Below, in pieces: positions 1-8,018 of a stretch of DNA of 64,000 nucleotides. Below the pieces are notes generated by a model that saw only the letters and a list, made by a program, of their open reading frames with translations, was not told where the DNA came from and made no database searches. Source of the DNA: Pyxidicoccus xibeiensis (GTDB lineage: Bacteria; Myxococcota; Myxococcia; Myxococcales; Myxococcaceae); contig NZ_JAJVKV010000028.1 in the NCBI RefSeq assembly GCF_024198175.1, positions 1 through 64,000 on the forward strand, given 5' to 3'. The position numbers and the translations under genes were made by a program. Within the stretch, counting starts at the first letter, position 1; each line of letters starts with the position of its first letter.

Positions 1-1027
1 TGGTCCGGCCCCGCGTCCAGCAGCGCCACGGTGCGGCGGGCGCCCTGCGGCTGACGGTAGGAGGGCTTGAGGAAGGACAGCTCGCCGAAGGCGGCGCGGC
101 GGCGGCGGCGCGGACCGGCGCGGGCCTGGGCGCCGGCGCCGCACGCCGGGCCTGCGCGGCGGCCCGGGCGCTGCTTTCGGCGGCGCGGGCACGAGAAGAC
201 GGGGTGGACGGGGCGGCCTCGCCAGGGGCCAGCAGGCGGAACGCCTGCAGCTCGGGAGTGCCCTCGCGCACCATGCCGGCGGGGACGCGGTCCACCTCGA
301 CGGCGCCCAGGAAGAGCAGCCCGCCCGGGTTGAGCGTGCGCGACAGCAGGGTGATGGCCGCGTCACGCGCGGCCGGATTGAAATAGGTGAGCACGTTGCG
401 GCAGAGGATGAAGTCGAAGCGGCCGAACCGCTCCGGGAGGGGCGCCAGCAGGTTGGCCTGGGCGAAGGTGGTGACACGACGGACGACGGGGAGGATGGTG
501 ACCTGCCGCTCCCCGCTCTCCACGTACAGCGGGAAGAGCTTCGGCGCGGACTCGCGGCGGGACCAGGTGCCGTAGGAGGCCTTGCGCGCCGTCTCCAGGC
601 TGGCCTCGTGCAGGTCCGTGCCGAGGACTTCCACGGGGAAGCCGTGGGGGAGCGACGCCTGCAGGCACGCGGCCAGCGAGTAGGCCTCCTCGCCCGTGGC
701 GCAGCCGGCGCTCCAGCCGCGCAGCGCCAGCGCGCCCCGGCGCAGCGCCGCGGGCACGCCCTCCTGGGCGATGAAGCGGAAGTGCTCCGGCTGGCGGAAG
801 AAGTACGTCTCCCCCACCAGGATGGCTCGCACCAGCATTCCGGACAGATGCGACACCGGGTGCAGCAGCTCTCCCAGGAGGTCTCCCGGGGAGCGGCCGC
901 GCGTCAGCTCCGCGCGCACGACGCGCTCCATCGCCTCGGTGGCGATGGCGTCCTCGCGAAAGCCGGTGATGGCGGCCACCACCTCCCGCGCGCGGGTGAG
1001 CAGCCGCGGGTCGAGCTCTCCGCTCAT
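1..1027 (-). CDS. cheR: CheR-type chemoreceptor methyltransferase (3' end outside window)
   Basis: SAM-dependent glutamate methyltransferase that methylates chemoreceptors in a chemosensory pathway. About 342 residues are visible before the window edge. The helical N-terminal CheR domain contains GETYFFR (about 72-78), the SAM-binding loop SAGCATGEEA is at about 106-115, and a FILCRNVLTYF signature lies near 206-216; all are typical of CheR. After the catalytic domain (about residue 260) comes an Ala/Pro/Arg-rich linker, so the missing C-terminus probably carries an extra domain; some CheR proteins have TPRs there. The ATG overlaps the stop of the upstream REC-CheW gene (ATGA), so the two are translationally coupled. 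The family call is secure; the full domain set cannot be seen. Confidence 0.9.
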   Translation of the reverse strand, partial: MSGELDPRLLTRAREVVAAITGFREDAIATEAMERVVRAELTRGRSPGDLLGELLHPVSHLSGMLVRAILVGETYFFRQPEHFRFIAQEGVPAALRRGALALRGWSAGCATGEEAYSLAACLQASLPHGFPVEVLGTDLHEASLETARKASYGTWSRRESAPKLFPLYVESGERQVTILPVVRRVTTFAQANLLAPLPERFGRFDFILCRNVLTYFNPAARDAAITLLSRTLNPGGLLFLGAVEVDRVPAGMVREGTPELQAFRLLAPGEAAPSTPSSRARAAESSARAAAQARRAAPAPRPAPVRAAAAAPPSASCPSSSPPTVSRRAPAAPWRCWTRGRT

Positions 1028-1890
1028 GCGCTCCGCCTGGCCTCCGCGGCCTCCAGCATCGTGGGCAGCTCCCGGAGCAGCCCGCGCGCGATGAAGACGC
1101 GCGGGTCCAGGATGGGCAGCGCACGCCCGCCGGCGCGCAGCATGCCGATGAGCCCCTCGCGCAGCGGGCCATGGTCGGCCCCGCCCACGCGCTCGCGCCG
1201 GTCGATGTCCGCCGCCGCGTACTCCTCGGGGTCCTTCACCGTGTCCACCGCCAGCGCCAGGGACACGCCGTCCACCTCGATGACCACCAGCATGCGCTCC
1301 ACGCGCGCCAGCTTGTGCTCCACGCCCAGCCGCCGCGCCACGTCCAGCACGCAGAGCGCGTTGCCGCGGACCTCCACGTACTCGCGCAGGTAGGCCGGCC
1401 CGGTGGGCAGGGGCCGCGTCGCCGGGTGCAGCAGCACCTCGCGCACCGCGTCCAGGGGGATGGCGAACTCCAGCTCCCCCACCGTCACGCGCAGCACCAG
1501 CACCGAGCCCGTGCGGGCCCGCCGCCGCGCGCTCTGCAGCGCCTCGCCGACAGTCTGCAGCAGCTCGTCCGCGCGGAAGGGCTTGGCGAGGAACGCCTCC
1601 GCGCCCAAACCCAGGCACGCCTCGGCGCGCGACTTCTCCGAGGAGATGATGATGACGGGGATGTCCGAGGTGGCCGGGTCGGCCTTCATCCGCTGGAGCA
1701 CCTCGTCACCGTCCATCTCCGGCATGGACAGGTCCAGCAGCACCGCCGCCGGGTGGAGCCTTCCCACCTTCTCCAGCGCCTCACGGCCATTGCTGGCCGT
1801 GTGGATGGTGTAGTGGCCGGAGAGGATGGCCCGCTCCAGCGCGAGGATGGCGTCGCTGTCGTCGACGAGCAGCAGGGACGGCAGGCTCAC
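1024..1890 (-). CDS. Hybrid receiver-CheW protein (REC-CheW)
   Basis: A 288-residue signalling protein. Residues about 1-125 form a response-regulator receiver: acidic pair DD near 10-11, phospho-acceptor Asp53 in LLDLSMPEMDG, and a conserved Lys in FLAKPF. Residues about 130-270 form a CheW-like SH3 scaffold domain (ELEFAIPLDAVREVL, YLREYVEVRGN). CheV has the same two modules in the reverse order (CheW then REC). It probably couples receptors to a histidine kinase and is tuned by phosphorylation. The start is GTG (VSLPSLLLVDD). It overlaps cheR by 4 bp and follows a lone receiver gene by 4 bp, so the three form one operon. The cognate CheA is not in the window. Confidence 0.88.
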   Translation of the reverse strand: MSLPSLLLVDDSDAILALERAILSGHYTIHTASNGREALEKVGRLHPAAVLLDLSMPEMDGDEVLQRMKADPATSDIPVIIISSEKSRAEACLGLGAEAFLAKPFRADELLQTVGEALQSARRRARTGSVLVLRVTVGELEFAIPLDAVREVLLHPATRPLPTGPAYLREYVEVRGNALCVLDVARRLGVEHKLARVERMLVVIEVDGVSLALAVDTVKDPEEYAAADIDRRERVGGADHGPLREGLIGMLRAGGRALPILDPRVFIARGLLRELPTMLEAAEARRSA

Positions 1891-1894
1891 GGCT

Positions 1895-2281
1895 TCAGGC
1901 CTTGGACAGGAACTGACGGACGGTTTCCGTCAGCTCGTGGTGGGAGACAGGCTTCTGGATGAAGGCATTCGCGCCGGCCTCGTGGCCCTTCTGTCGCAGG
2001 TCGGCGTTCTTCTCCGCCGTCAGCAGCAGGATGGGGACGGAGCGCACCTGCGGCATCGCGCTGGCGCGCACCTCCTTCACGAAGGTGATGCCATCCATCC
2101 CCGGCATGTTGATGTCGGCGATGACCAGGCTCACCGGGACGAGGCGGAGGATCTGCAGCGCCCGGGTTGCATCATCCGCCTCCACGGTCGAGACCTTGAG
2201 GTTCATCAGGTAGATCTTGACGATGTTGCGGACCGTCGGGCTGTCATCCACCAGCAAGACGTTGGTGCTCTGGGTGGTCAC
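1895..2281 (-). CDS. CheY-like single-domain response regulator
   Basis: A 128-residue stand-alone receiver without an output domain. Visible are the DD acidic pair (12-13), phospho-acceptor Asp56 in VIADINMPGMDG, the Thr in LLLTAEK and the Lys in FIQKPVS. The GTG at 2281 is chosen because TAGGAG lies about 10 bases upstream and it gives a normal receiver length; a longer reading to a TTG at 2404 would add a non-conserved N-terminus. It is first in a short operon with the REC-CheW and CheR genes, so it probably works in that chemosensory pathway. The KIYLM stretch after the acidic pocket recurs in the receiver at 19667-20149, which suggests paralogues. Confidence 0.88.
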   Translation of the reverse strand: MTTQSTNVLLVDDSPTVRNIVKIYLMNLKVSTVEADDATRALQILRLVPVSLVIADINMPGMDGITFVKEVRASAMPQVRSVPILLLTAEKNADLRQKGHEAGANAFIQKPVSHHELTETVRQFLSKA

Positions 2282-2464
2282 TGGGATACGGCTCCTACGC
2301 AGGCCCGCGCTGTGCGGGAAGCCCCTGCGAATGTTCAGGACTCTACCGTGAGGGCTCCCACGGGAGAAAGCGGGGCAGATCCGGCCCGGTATGGTACCGG
2401 GCAAGCAGGTGCCGGGTGACCCGGGCGCAATTCCCGGGGCTCCGGAATGATGGGGAACTGGAGC

Positions 2465-3298
2465 CTACTCGCTCGCCGGTTTGGAGGCACCCGTGGGGGT
2501 CTCCGCGGCGTCGGCGGTGTAGTCCACCGGAGGCGCACCTACGGCGTGGTAGCCACCATCCACGTGAATCATCTCACCCGTGGTGGAAGGCAGCCAGTCG
2601 GACAGGAGCGCACAGGCCGTCCGGGCGACCATGTCGTGGCTCGTCTTGGCGTTCCAGCCCAGCGGCGCCTGCCGGCCCCAGCCCTGCTCCAGGGCCTTGA
2701 AGCCCGGAATGCCCTTGGCGGCGATGGTGGCCAGCGGCCCGGCGGCCAGGGCGTTGACGCGGATGCCCTTGGGGCCCAGATCGCGGGCGAGGTAGCGAAC
2801 GGTGGACTCCAGTGCCGCCTTGCACACCCCCATCCAGTCGTAGATGGGCCAGGCGACGGTGTTGTCGAAGTCCAGCGTGACGATGGAGCCGCCCTGGGTC
2901 ATCAATGGCAGGCACGCCACCGCCAGCTCCTTGAGCGAGAAGGTGGAGATGCGGAAGGCCGTCTGGGCGCTCTCCCAGGGAGTGTTGAGGAAGTTCCCAC
3001 CCAGTGCGTCCTCCGGCGCATAGGCAATCGAGTGGAGCACGCCGTCCACCCGGTCCCACCGCTGGCGCAGGGACTCGGTGAGCGCCTTGAAGTGCTCGGT
3101 ATTGGTGACGTCCAGTTCCAGCACTTCCAGCCCGGGCTTCAGCCGCTTCGCGCTCCGGTCGGTGAGCGACTTGGCACGGCCGAACCCGGTGAGGAGCACT
3201 TCAGCGCCCTGTGCCAGCGCATGTTCGGCGATGCCGTAGGCGAGGGACTGGGGGGTCAGCACCCCGGTAATCAGCAGCTTCTTGCCCTGGAGCAGCAT
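2465..3298 (-). CDS. fabI: Enoyl-[acyl-carrier-protein] reductase, InhA-like FabI
   Basis: NADH-dependent reduction of the trans-2 double bond of enoyl-ACP, the last step of each type II fatty-acid elongation round. The 277-residue SDR protein shows a Rossmann N-terminus (LITGVLTPQSLAYGIA), DGVLHSIAYAP, and the catalytic pair Tyr153 and Lys160 with the six-residue spacing of FabI/InhA enzymes. The C-terminus CALLSDWLPSTTGEMIHVDGG and the opening resemble mycobacterial InhA more than E. coli FabI (from memory of those sequences). The ATG at 3298 is chosen because the InhA-like sequence begins there; upstream in-frame sequence is not conserved. It diverges from sucA across a 137-bp spacer containing inverted repeats. 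Confidence 0.9.
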   Translation of the reverse strand: MLLQGKKLLITGVLTPQSLAYGIAEHALAQGAEVLLTGFGRAKSLTDRSAKRLKPGLEVLELDVTNTEHFKALTESLRQRWDRVDGVLHSIAYAPEDALGGNFLNTPWESAQTAFRISTFSLKELAVACLPLMTQGGSIVTLDFDNTVAWPIYDWMGVCKAALESTVRYLARDLGPKGIRVNALAAGPLATIAAKGIPGFKALEQGWGRQAPLGWNAKTSHDMVARTACALLSDWLPSTTGEMIHVDGGYHAVGAPPVDYTADAAETPTGASKPASE

Positions 3299-3354
3299 GT
3301 GAGGCGGCCTCTTGGGGAAGGGGGAGGTAGAAGAGAACGCGCTGTCTACCATTC

Positions 3355-3367
3355 CTCCAGACTGGAG
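3355..3367. promoter_or_regulatory. Palindrome in the fabI-sucA divergent spacer
   Basis: CTCCAG-A-CTGGAG is a perfect palindrome with a one-base centre. It lies 57 bp upstream of the fabI ATG and 69 bp upstream of the sucA ATG. Its position in a divergent promoter region suggests an operator, but no regulator is known and a 6+6 palindrome can arise by chance. Confidence 0.3.
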
Positions 3368-3380
3368 CGGGACGAAACCC

Positions 3381-3412
3381 GGGCGCCGCAAAAAACCCCC
3401 AACGGGGCGCCC
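3381..3412. promoter_or_regulatory. Inverted repeat just upstream of sucA
   Basis: GGGCGCC (3381-3387) is mirrored by GGCGCCC (3406-3412) around an 18-base centre with A6 and C5 runs. It ends 23 bases before the sucA ATG. In RNA it would form a leader hairpin close to the ribosome-binding region; in DNA it could be an operator. No experimental support. Confidence 0.3.
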
Positions 3413-3435
3413 TTCCAGTAAAAGACGACACCGCC

Positions 3436-6315
3436 ATGGCGAATTTCCAGGACACGTTCCTTTCCGGCGCCAACATCGACTTCATCGAAGGGCTCTACGC
3501 CCGGTTCCTCGAGGACCCCGCCAGCGTGGATGCCAGCTGGCGCGAGGTGTTCGAGCGCAACGATGGCGCCGGTCGACCCATCTTCAGCACCCAGGTGCTG
3601 GAGGCGGCCCCGCCGGCCCCCTCCAAGCTCAATGGCAAGGCCACCGCCCAGGCCGTGCAGACGGCCGCACCGGCCGCCGCGGCGCCGGCTCCGGCCGCCG
3701 CCGCCCAGGACGTCATCGGCGTGCAGGCCAAGGTGGACCAGGCCGTCACCGCCTTCCGCCTGCGCGGCCACCTGCGCGCGAAGCTGGACCCGCTGGGCCG
3801 CCCGCGCCCTCCGCTGGAGCACGTGGCGGACATCAGCATGGTGGACGACGCCCACTTCTCCGCCCGCGAGCGCGAGCAGGTGGTGGAGGGCAACAACGTC
3901 TTCCCCGAGCAGCGCGTGCGCCTGGGTGAATTGCTCGGGCGGCTGCACCGCACGTACACCGGCAGCATCGGCGTGGAGTTCATGCAGATGCTCGACAGCC
4001 AGCGCCGCCGCTGGCTGATGCAGCGCATGGAGCACAGCGAGAACCGCACGGACTTCTCCGTCGAGGACCAGCGCCACATCCTCACCCAGCTGTCCTACGC
4101 CGAGGGCTTCGAGCACTTCCTCCACACGAAGTACGTGGGCGCCAAGCGCTTCAGCCTCGACGGTGGCGAGGCCCTCATCCCCATGCTGGACGCGCTGGCG
4201 GAAGTCGGCAGCGGCATGGGCCTGAAGGAAATCGTCATCGGCATGGCCCACCGCGGCCGCCTCAACGTGCTGACGAACATCCTGGGCAAGAAGCCGGACC
4301 AGATCTTCAGCGAGTTCGACGGCCCCAGAGACCCCAAGGCCTACCTGGGCCGCGGCGACGTGAAGTACCACATGGGCTTCTCCTCGGACCGCACCACGCG
4401 CCAGGGCCGCTCGGTGCACCTGTCGCTGGCCTTCAACCCCAGCCACCTGGAGGCCGTCAATCCGGTGGTGGAGGGCCGCGTGCGCGCCAAGCAGGACCGC
4501 GGCGGTGACGCCGAGCGCACCGGCGTCATGCCCCTGCTCATCCACGGCGACGCCGCCTTCATGGGCCAGGGCGTGGTGGCCGAGACGCTCAACCTGTCCG
4601 GCCTCAAGGGCTACACCACCGGCGGCACCGTCCACGTCGTCATCAACAACCAGGTCGGCTTCACCACCGACCCGCACGACTCGCGCTCCTCCATCTACGC
4701 CACGGCCATTGCGCAGATGCTGGACATCCCCATCTTCCACGTGAACGGGGACGACCCGGAGGCCTGCGTCCACGTGGCGCGCCTGGCCACCGAGTACCGG
4801 CAGACCTTCAAGAGCGACGTCGTCATCGACCTCATCTGCTACCGCCGCTACGGCCACAACGAGGGCGACGAGCCCTCGTTCACGCAGCCGGCGATGTACG
4901 ACATCATCCGCAAGCACCCCACGGTGCGCACGCTCTACGCGGCCTCGCTGGCGGAGAAGGGCCGGATTCCGGCGGAGGAGTCCGAGGCCATCAAGCAGCG
5001 CTGCCAGCAGGACTTCGACGCGGCGCTCACCCGCGCGCGGCAGGAGAGCCAGTTCAAGGAGCCCAACGCGCTGGAGGGCCTGTGGAAGCCGTACCAGGGC
5101 GGCTCGCTCAAGAGCGCCCCGCAGGTGTCCACGGCGGTGGACCGGCAGACGCTGTGTGACGCGCTGAAGAAGCTGTCCACGCTGCCGGAGGGCTTCAACA
5201 TCCACCGCGACGTGGAGCGCACCGTCATCAAGAAGCGCCTGGGCATGCTGGACAGCGGAGATTTGCAGTGGAGCGAGGGCGAGTCGCTGGCCTACGCCAC
5301 GCTGCTGGCCCAGGGCTACAACGTCCGCATCACCGGCCAGGACAGCGAGCGCGGCACCTTCAGCCACCGCCACGCGGTGCTGCACGACATCCAGACGGGT
5401 GAGGAGTTCGTCCCCCTGCGCCAGTTCGTCACCGGCAAGGGCGGCTTCCACATCCACAACAGCGCGCTGTCGGAGATGGGCGTGCTGGGCTTCGAGTACG
5501 GCTACAGCCTGGACGTCCCGGACGGCCTGACGGCCTGGGAGGCCCAGTTCGGCGACTTCGTCAACGGCGCGCAGATCATCATCGACCAGTTCATCGCCGC
5601 CGGTGAGAGCAAGTGGCGCCGGCTCAGCGGCATCACCCTGCTGTTGCCGCACGGCTACGAGGGCCAGGGCCCGGAGCACTCCAGCGCGCGCCTGGAGCGC
5701 TTCCTGGACCTGTGCGCCGAGGACAACATCCAGGTCTGCTACCCCACCACGCCGGCGCAGATCTTCCACCTGCTGCGCCGCCAGGTGCTGCGCCCCGTGC
5801 GCAAGCCGCTGGTCATCATGTCGCCCAAGAGCCTGCTGCGCCGGCCGGAGGCCACCAGCAAGCTGGACGAGCTGGCCGCGGGCACCTTCCAGGAGGTCCT
5901 CCTGGACCGGGTGGCGCCCGCGGGCGTCACGCGCCTCATCCTCTGCAGCGGCAAGGTGTACTACGACCTGGTGAAGGCCCGGGACGAGCGCAAGGACGAC
6001 AGCATCGCCATCGTCCGGCTGGAGCAGCTCTACCCGTTCCCCTTCGACGAGCTGGCGGCCCTGGTCGCGAAGCTGCCCAAGCTCGCGGAGCTCCTCTGGG
6101 TGCAGGAGGAGCCCCGCAACGCGGGCGGGTGGCACTTCATGTTCCCCCGCCTGCACGACCTGGCGTCAACGCGCTCGCAGCAGCCGGTGAAGATCGGCTA
6201 CATCGGGCGCGCGGAGGCCGCCAGCCCCGCTACCGGTTTCCCCAAGACGCACGAGTACGAGCAGCAGCTCATCATCGAGGAAGCCATCTTCCGAGGGACC
6301 AAGAATGGCCGTTGA
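3436..6315 (+). CDS. sucA: 2-oxoglutarate dehydrogenase E1 component
   Basis: Thiamine-diphosphate E1 of the 2-oxoglutarate dehydrogenase complex in the TCA cycle. It decarboxylates 2-oxoglutarate and transfers the succinyl group to the E2 lipoyl arm. The 959-residue length is normal. The N-terminal E2-binding helix (FIEGLYARFLEDPASVD, DASWREVF) is present, followed by an Ala/Pro linker and the catalytic core with MAHRGRLNVL, VINNQVGFTTDP and the ThDP/Mg segment NGDDPEACVHVARLA. The transketolase-like C-terminal half contains LLLPHGYEGQGPEHSSAR and the typical end QEEPRNAGGW. The last 11 bp overlap sucB, so E1 and E2 are translationally coupled. No lpdA (E3) lies nearby. Confidence 0.97.
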   Translation: MANFQDTFLSGANIDFIEGLYARFLEDPASVDASWREVFERNDGAGRPIFSTQVLEAAPPAPSKLNGKATAQAVQTAAPAAAAPAPAAAAQDVIGVQAKVDQAVTAFRLRGHLRAKLDPLGRPRPPLEHVADISMVDDAHFSAREREQVVEGNNVFPEQRVRLGELLGRLHRTYTGSIGVEFMQMLDSQRRRWLMQRMEHSENRTDFSVEDQRHILTQLSYAEGFEHFLHTKYVGAKRFSLDGGEALIPMLDALAEVGSGMGLKEIVIGMAHRGRLNVLTNILGKKPDQIFSEFDGPRDPKAYLGRGDVKYHMGFSSDRTTRQGRSVHLSLAFNPSHLEAVNPVVEGRVRAKQDRGGDAERTGVMPLLIHGDAAFMGQGVVAETLNLSGLKGYTTGGTVHVVINNQVGFTTDPHDSRSSIYATAIAQMLDIPIFHVNGDDPEACVHVARLATEYRQTFKSDVVIDLICYRRYGHNEGDEPSFTQPAMYDIIRKHPTVRTLYAASLAEKGRIPAEESEAIKQRCQQDFDAALTRARQESQFKEPNALEGLWKPYQGGSLKSAPQVSTAVDRQTLCDALKKLSTLPEGFNIHRDVERTVIKKRLGMLDSGDLQWSEGESLAYATLLAQGYNVRITGQDSERGTFSHRHAVLHDIQTGEEFVPLRQFVTGKGGFHIHNSALSEMGVLGFEYGYSLDVPDGLTAWEAQFGDFVNGAQIIIDQFIAAGESKWRRLSGITLLLPHGYEGQGPEHSSARLERFLDLCAEDNIQVCYPTTPAQIFHLLRRQVLRPVRKPLVIMSPKSLLRRPEATSKLDELAAGTFQEVLLDRVAPAGVTRLILCSGKVYYDLVKARDERKDDSIAIVRLEQLYPFPFDELAALVAKLPKLAELLWVQEEPRNAGGWHFMFPRLHDLASTRSQQPVKIGYIGRAEAASPATGFPKTHEYEQQLIIEEAIFRGTKNGR

Positions 6316-7513
6316 ACTGAAAGTGCCCCCCCTGGGCGAGTCCATCACCGAGGCTGTCGTCGGCAAGTGGAACAAGAAGCCGGGTGACGCGGTCTCCGCG
6401 GACGAGCCGCTCGTCGTCCTGGAGACGGACAAGGTCACCATCGACGTGCCCGCGCCTTCCGCCGGAACGCTGAGCAGCGTCTCCTTCAAGGAAGGCGACA
6501 AGGTCCGCGTGGGCGAGGTGCTGGGGCTCATCGAGGCCGGCGCCGGTGCCGCCGCCGCGAAGCCCGCGGCGGCCGCCACGCCCGCTGCCGCGCCCGCTCC
6601 CGCCGCCGAGGCCGCGGGCAGCGACGCGCGCATGACGCCCACCGCGCGCAAGGTGGCCGAGGAGAACCGGGTGGACCTCTCCCAGGTGAAGGGCAGCGGC
6701 GCCGGTGGCCGCATCACCAAGGAGGACGTGCTGGGCCAGCTCAACCGCCCCGCCACGCCCGCCCCCGCGCAGGCCCCTGCCCCGGCCCAGCCCGCGGGCC
6801 CGCGCCCCAACGCCGCGCGCGAGGAGCGCGTGCGGATGACGCCGCTGCGCAAGCGCGTGGCCGAGCGCCTCATCCAGGCCCAGTCCACCGCCGCCATGCT
6901 CACCACCTTCAACGAGGTGGACATGGGCGAGGTGATGGCCCTGCGCAAGAAGTACAACGAGAAGTTCCAGGCGAAGCACGGCGTGAAGCTGGGCTTCATG
7001 AGCTTCTTCGTCCGCGCCACCATCGAAGCCCTCAAGGCGTTCCCGCAAATCAACGCGGAAATCGACGGCGAGGACGTCATCTTCAAGCACTACTACGACA
7101 TCGGCGTGGCGGTGAGCGGCAGCCGCGGCCTCGTCGTCCCGGTGGTGCGCGGCGCCGACAAGCTGGGCCTGGCGGAGCTGGAGAAGACCATCGCCGAGCT
7201 GGGCACCAAGGCGCGCAACGACAAGCTGACGCTGGCCGACCTGCAGGGTGGCACCTTCACCATCTCCAACGGCGGCATCTTCGGCTCCATGCTGTCCACG
7301 CCCATCCTCAACCCGCCGCAGACGGGCATCCTGGGCATGCACAACATCGTCGACCGCCCCATGGCCCGCGACGGCCAGGTGGTCATCCGCCCCATCATGT
7401 ACGTGGCCCTCACCTACGACCACCGCCTGGTGGACGGCCGCGAGGCGGTGCAGTTCCTCGTGCGCATCAAGGAGTGCATCGAGGACCCCGAGCGCCTGCT
7501 GCTCGACGTCTGA
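6305..7513 (+). CDS. sucB: Dihydrolipoyllysine-residue succinyltransferase (E2 of 2-oxoglutarate dehydrogenase)
   Basis: E2 core of the 2-oxoglutarate dehydrogenase complex; it passes the succinyl group from its lipoyl arm to CoA. In its 402 residues, an N-terminal lipoyl domain carries the attachment lysine Lys43 in LETDKVTIDVP. An Ala/Pro linker follows, then a peripheral-subunit-binding domain near 101-138 (MTPTARKVAEEN, GAGGRITKEDV), a second Pro/Ala linker and the catalytic domain with the active-site HxxxDG motif in TYDHRLVDGREAV. The ATG lies inside the end of sucA (11-bp overlap). Two hairpins follow the stop, so the operon probably ends here. Confidence 0.97.
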   Translation: MAVELKVPPLGESITEAVVGKWNKKPGDAVSADEPLVVLETDKVTIDVPAPSAGTLSSVSFKEGDKVRVGEVLGLIEAGAGAAAAKPAAAATPAAAPAPAAEAAGSDARMTPTARKVAEENRVDLSQVKGSGAGGRITKEDVLGQLNRPATPAPAQAPAPAQPAGPRPNAAREERVRMTPLRKRVAERLIQAQSTAAMLTTFNEVDMGEVMALRKKYNEKFQAKHGVKLGFMSFFVRATIEALKAFPQINAEIDGEDVIFKHYYDIGVAVSGSRGLVVPVVRGADKLGLAELEKTIAELGTKARNDKLTLADLQGGTFTISNGGIFGSMLSTPILNPPQTGILGMHNIVDRPMARDGQVVIRPIMYVALTYDHRLVDGREAVQFLVRIKECIEDPERLLLDV

Positions 7514-7528
7514 CGCAGCCCTGACGCG

Positions 7529-7559
7529 CCGCGGCTCACGGTGGGACGGTGAGTCGCGG
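7529..7559 (+). terminator. Hairpin after sucB
   Basis: CCGCGGCTCAC (7529-7539) pairs with GTGAGTCGCGG (7549-7559) with one mismatch and a 9-base loop, 15 bases after the sucB stop. There is no T-run, so it may slow RNA decay or act together with the second hairpin at 7586. Confidence 0.4.
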
Positions 7560-7585
7560 GCTCGAAGCAACTCGTGTATTCCGGG

Positions 7586-7614
7586 CGGCCGGCTGGACTT
7601 CCAGTCGGCCGTTT
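7586..7614 (+). terminator. Probable rho-independent terminator of sucAB
   Basis: CGGCCGGCTGGA (7586-7597) and TCCAGTCGGCCG (7600-7611) form a 12-bp stem with one mismatch, followed directly by TTT. It separates sucAB from the cold-shock gene, which should then have its own promoter in the remaining 90 bases. Confidence 0.6.
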
Positions 7615-7704
7615 CACTACAAAGCGGAGTGTCTCCCGGTAGTCGGGGGGCGGGAAGAACGGGCGGCTCTCCACCACGCCGCCCCGCAAGACTGAGGAAG
7701 TGCA

Positions 7705-7911
7705 ATGGCAACCGGTACCGTGAAGTGGTTCAACGACGCGAAGGGCTTCGGCTTCATCACCCAGGACGGCGGCGGTGAGGACGTGTTCTGCCACCACTCC
7801 GCCATCAACATGGATGGCTTCCGCACCCTGGCCGAGGGCCAGAAGGTGGAGTTCGAGGTCACCCGCGGCCCCAAGGGCCTGCAGGCGCAGAACGTCCGCG
7901 CCGCGGGGTAA
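7705..7911 (+). CDS. Cold-shock protein, CspA family
   Basis: A 68-residue single-domain OB-fold protein that binds single-stranded RNA and DNA and acts as an RNA chaperone. RNP1 is KGFGFI; RNP2 is VFCHHSAI, in which Cys and His replace the more usual V and F of VFVHFSAI. It begins with the family-typical MATGTVKWFNDAKGFGF. A GAGGAAG Shine-Dalgarno lies about 5 bases before the ATG. Flanking hairpins upstream (7586) and downstream (7952) suggest a monocistronic transcript. Which of the several myxobacterial csp paralogues this is cannot be decided here. Confidence 0.95.
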   Translation: MATGTVKWFNDAKGFGFITQDGGGEDVFCHHSAINMDGFRTLAEGQKVEFEVTRGPKGLQAQNVRAAG

Positions 7912-7951
7912 CGCGTCCGTCTGCCACTCCTCACGGACTGGCCGATGAAAG

Positions 7952-7995
7952 GAGGCCCGGCCCCCCTACACCAGGGGACCGGGCCTCTTGCTTTT
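7952..7995. terminator. Strong bidirectional terminator between csp and the S9 peptidase gene
   Basis: GAGGCCCGG (7952-7960) and CCGGGCCTC (7979-7987) form a perfect 9-bp stem, extended inside by CCCC/GGGG, followed by TTGCTTTTC. It lies between convergent genes and has an A-run on the other side, so it can stop transcription from both directions. Confidence 0.8.
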
Positions 7996-8018
7996 CCGGG
8001 GCGCTGGCGCTTCGGCGC

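Noticed and set aside
2282..2404. A longer N-terminus for the CheY-like receiver (TTG at 2404)
   Set aside because: The added 41 residues are not like a receiver, and a GTG with an AGGAG at proper spacing is present at 2281.
3346..6156. A 936-codon open frame opposite sucA
   Set aside because: It is a shadow of the E1 gene; its amino-acid composition is dominated by Ala, Gly, Arg, His and Val and it has no domain. High GC at third positions keeps opposite frames open.
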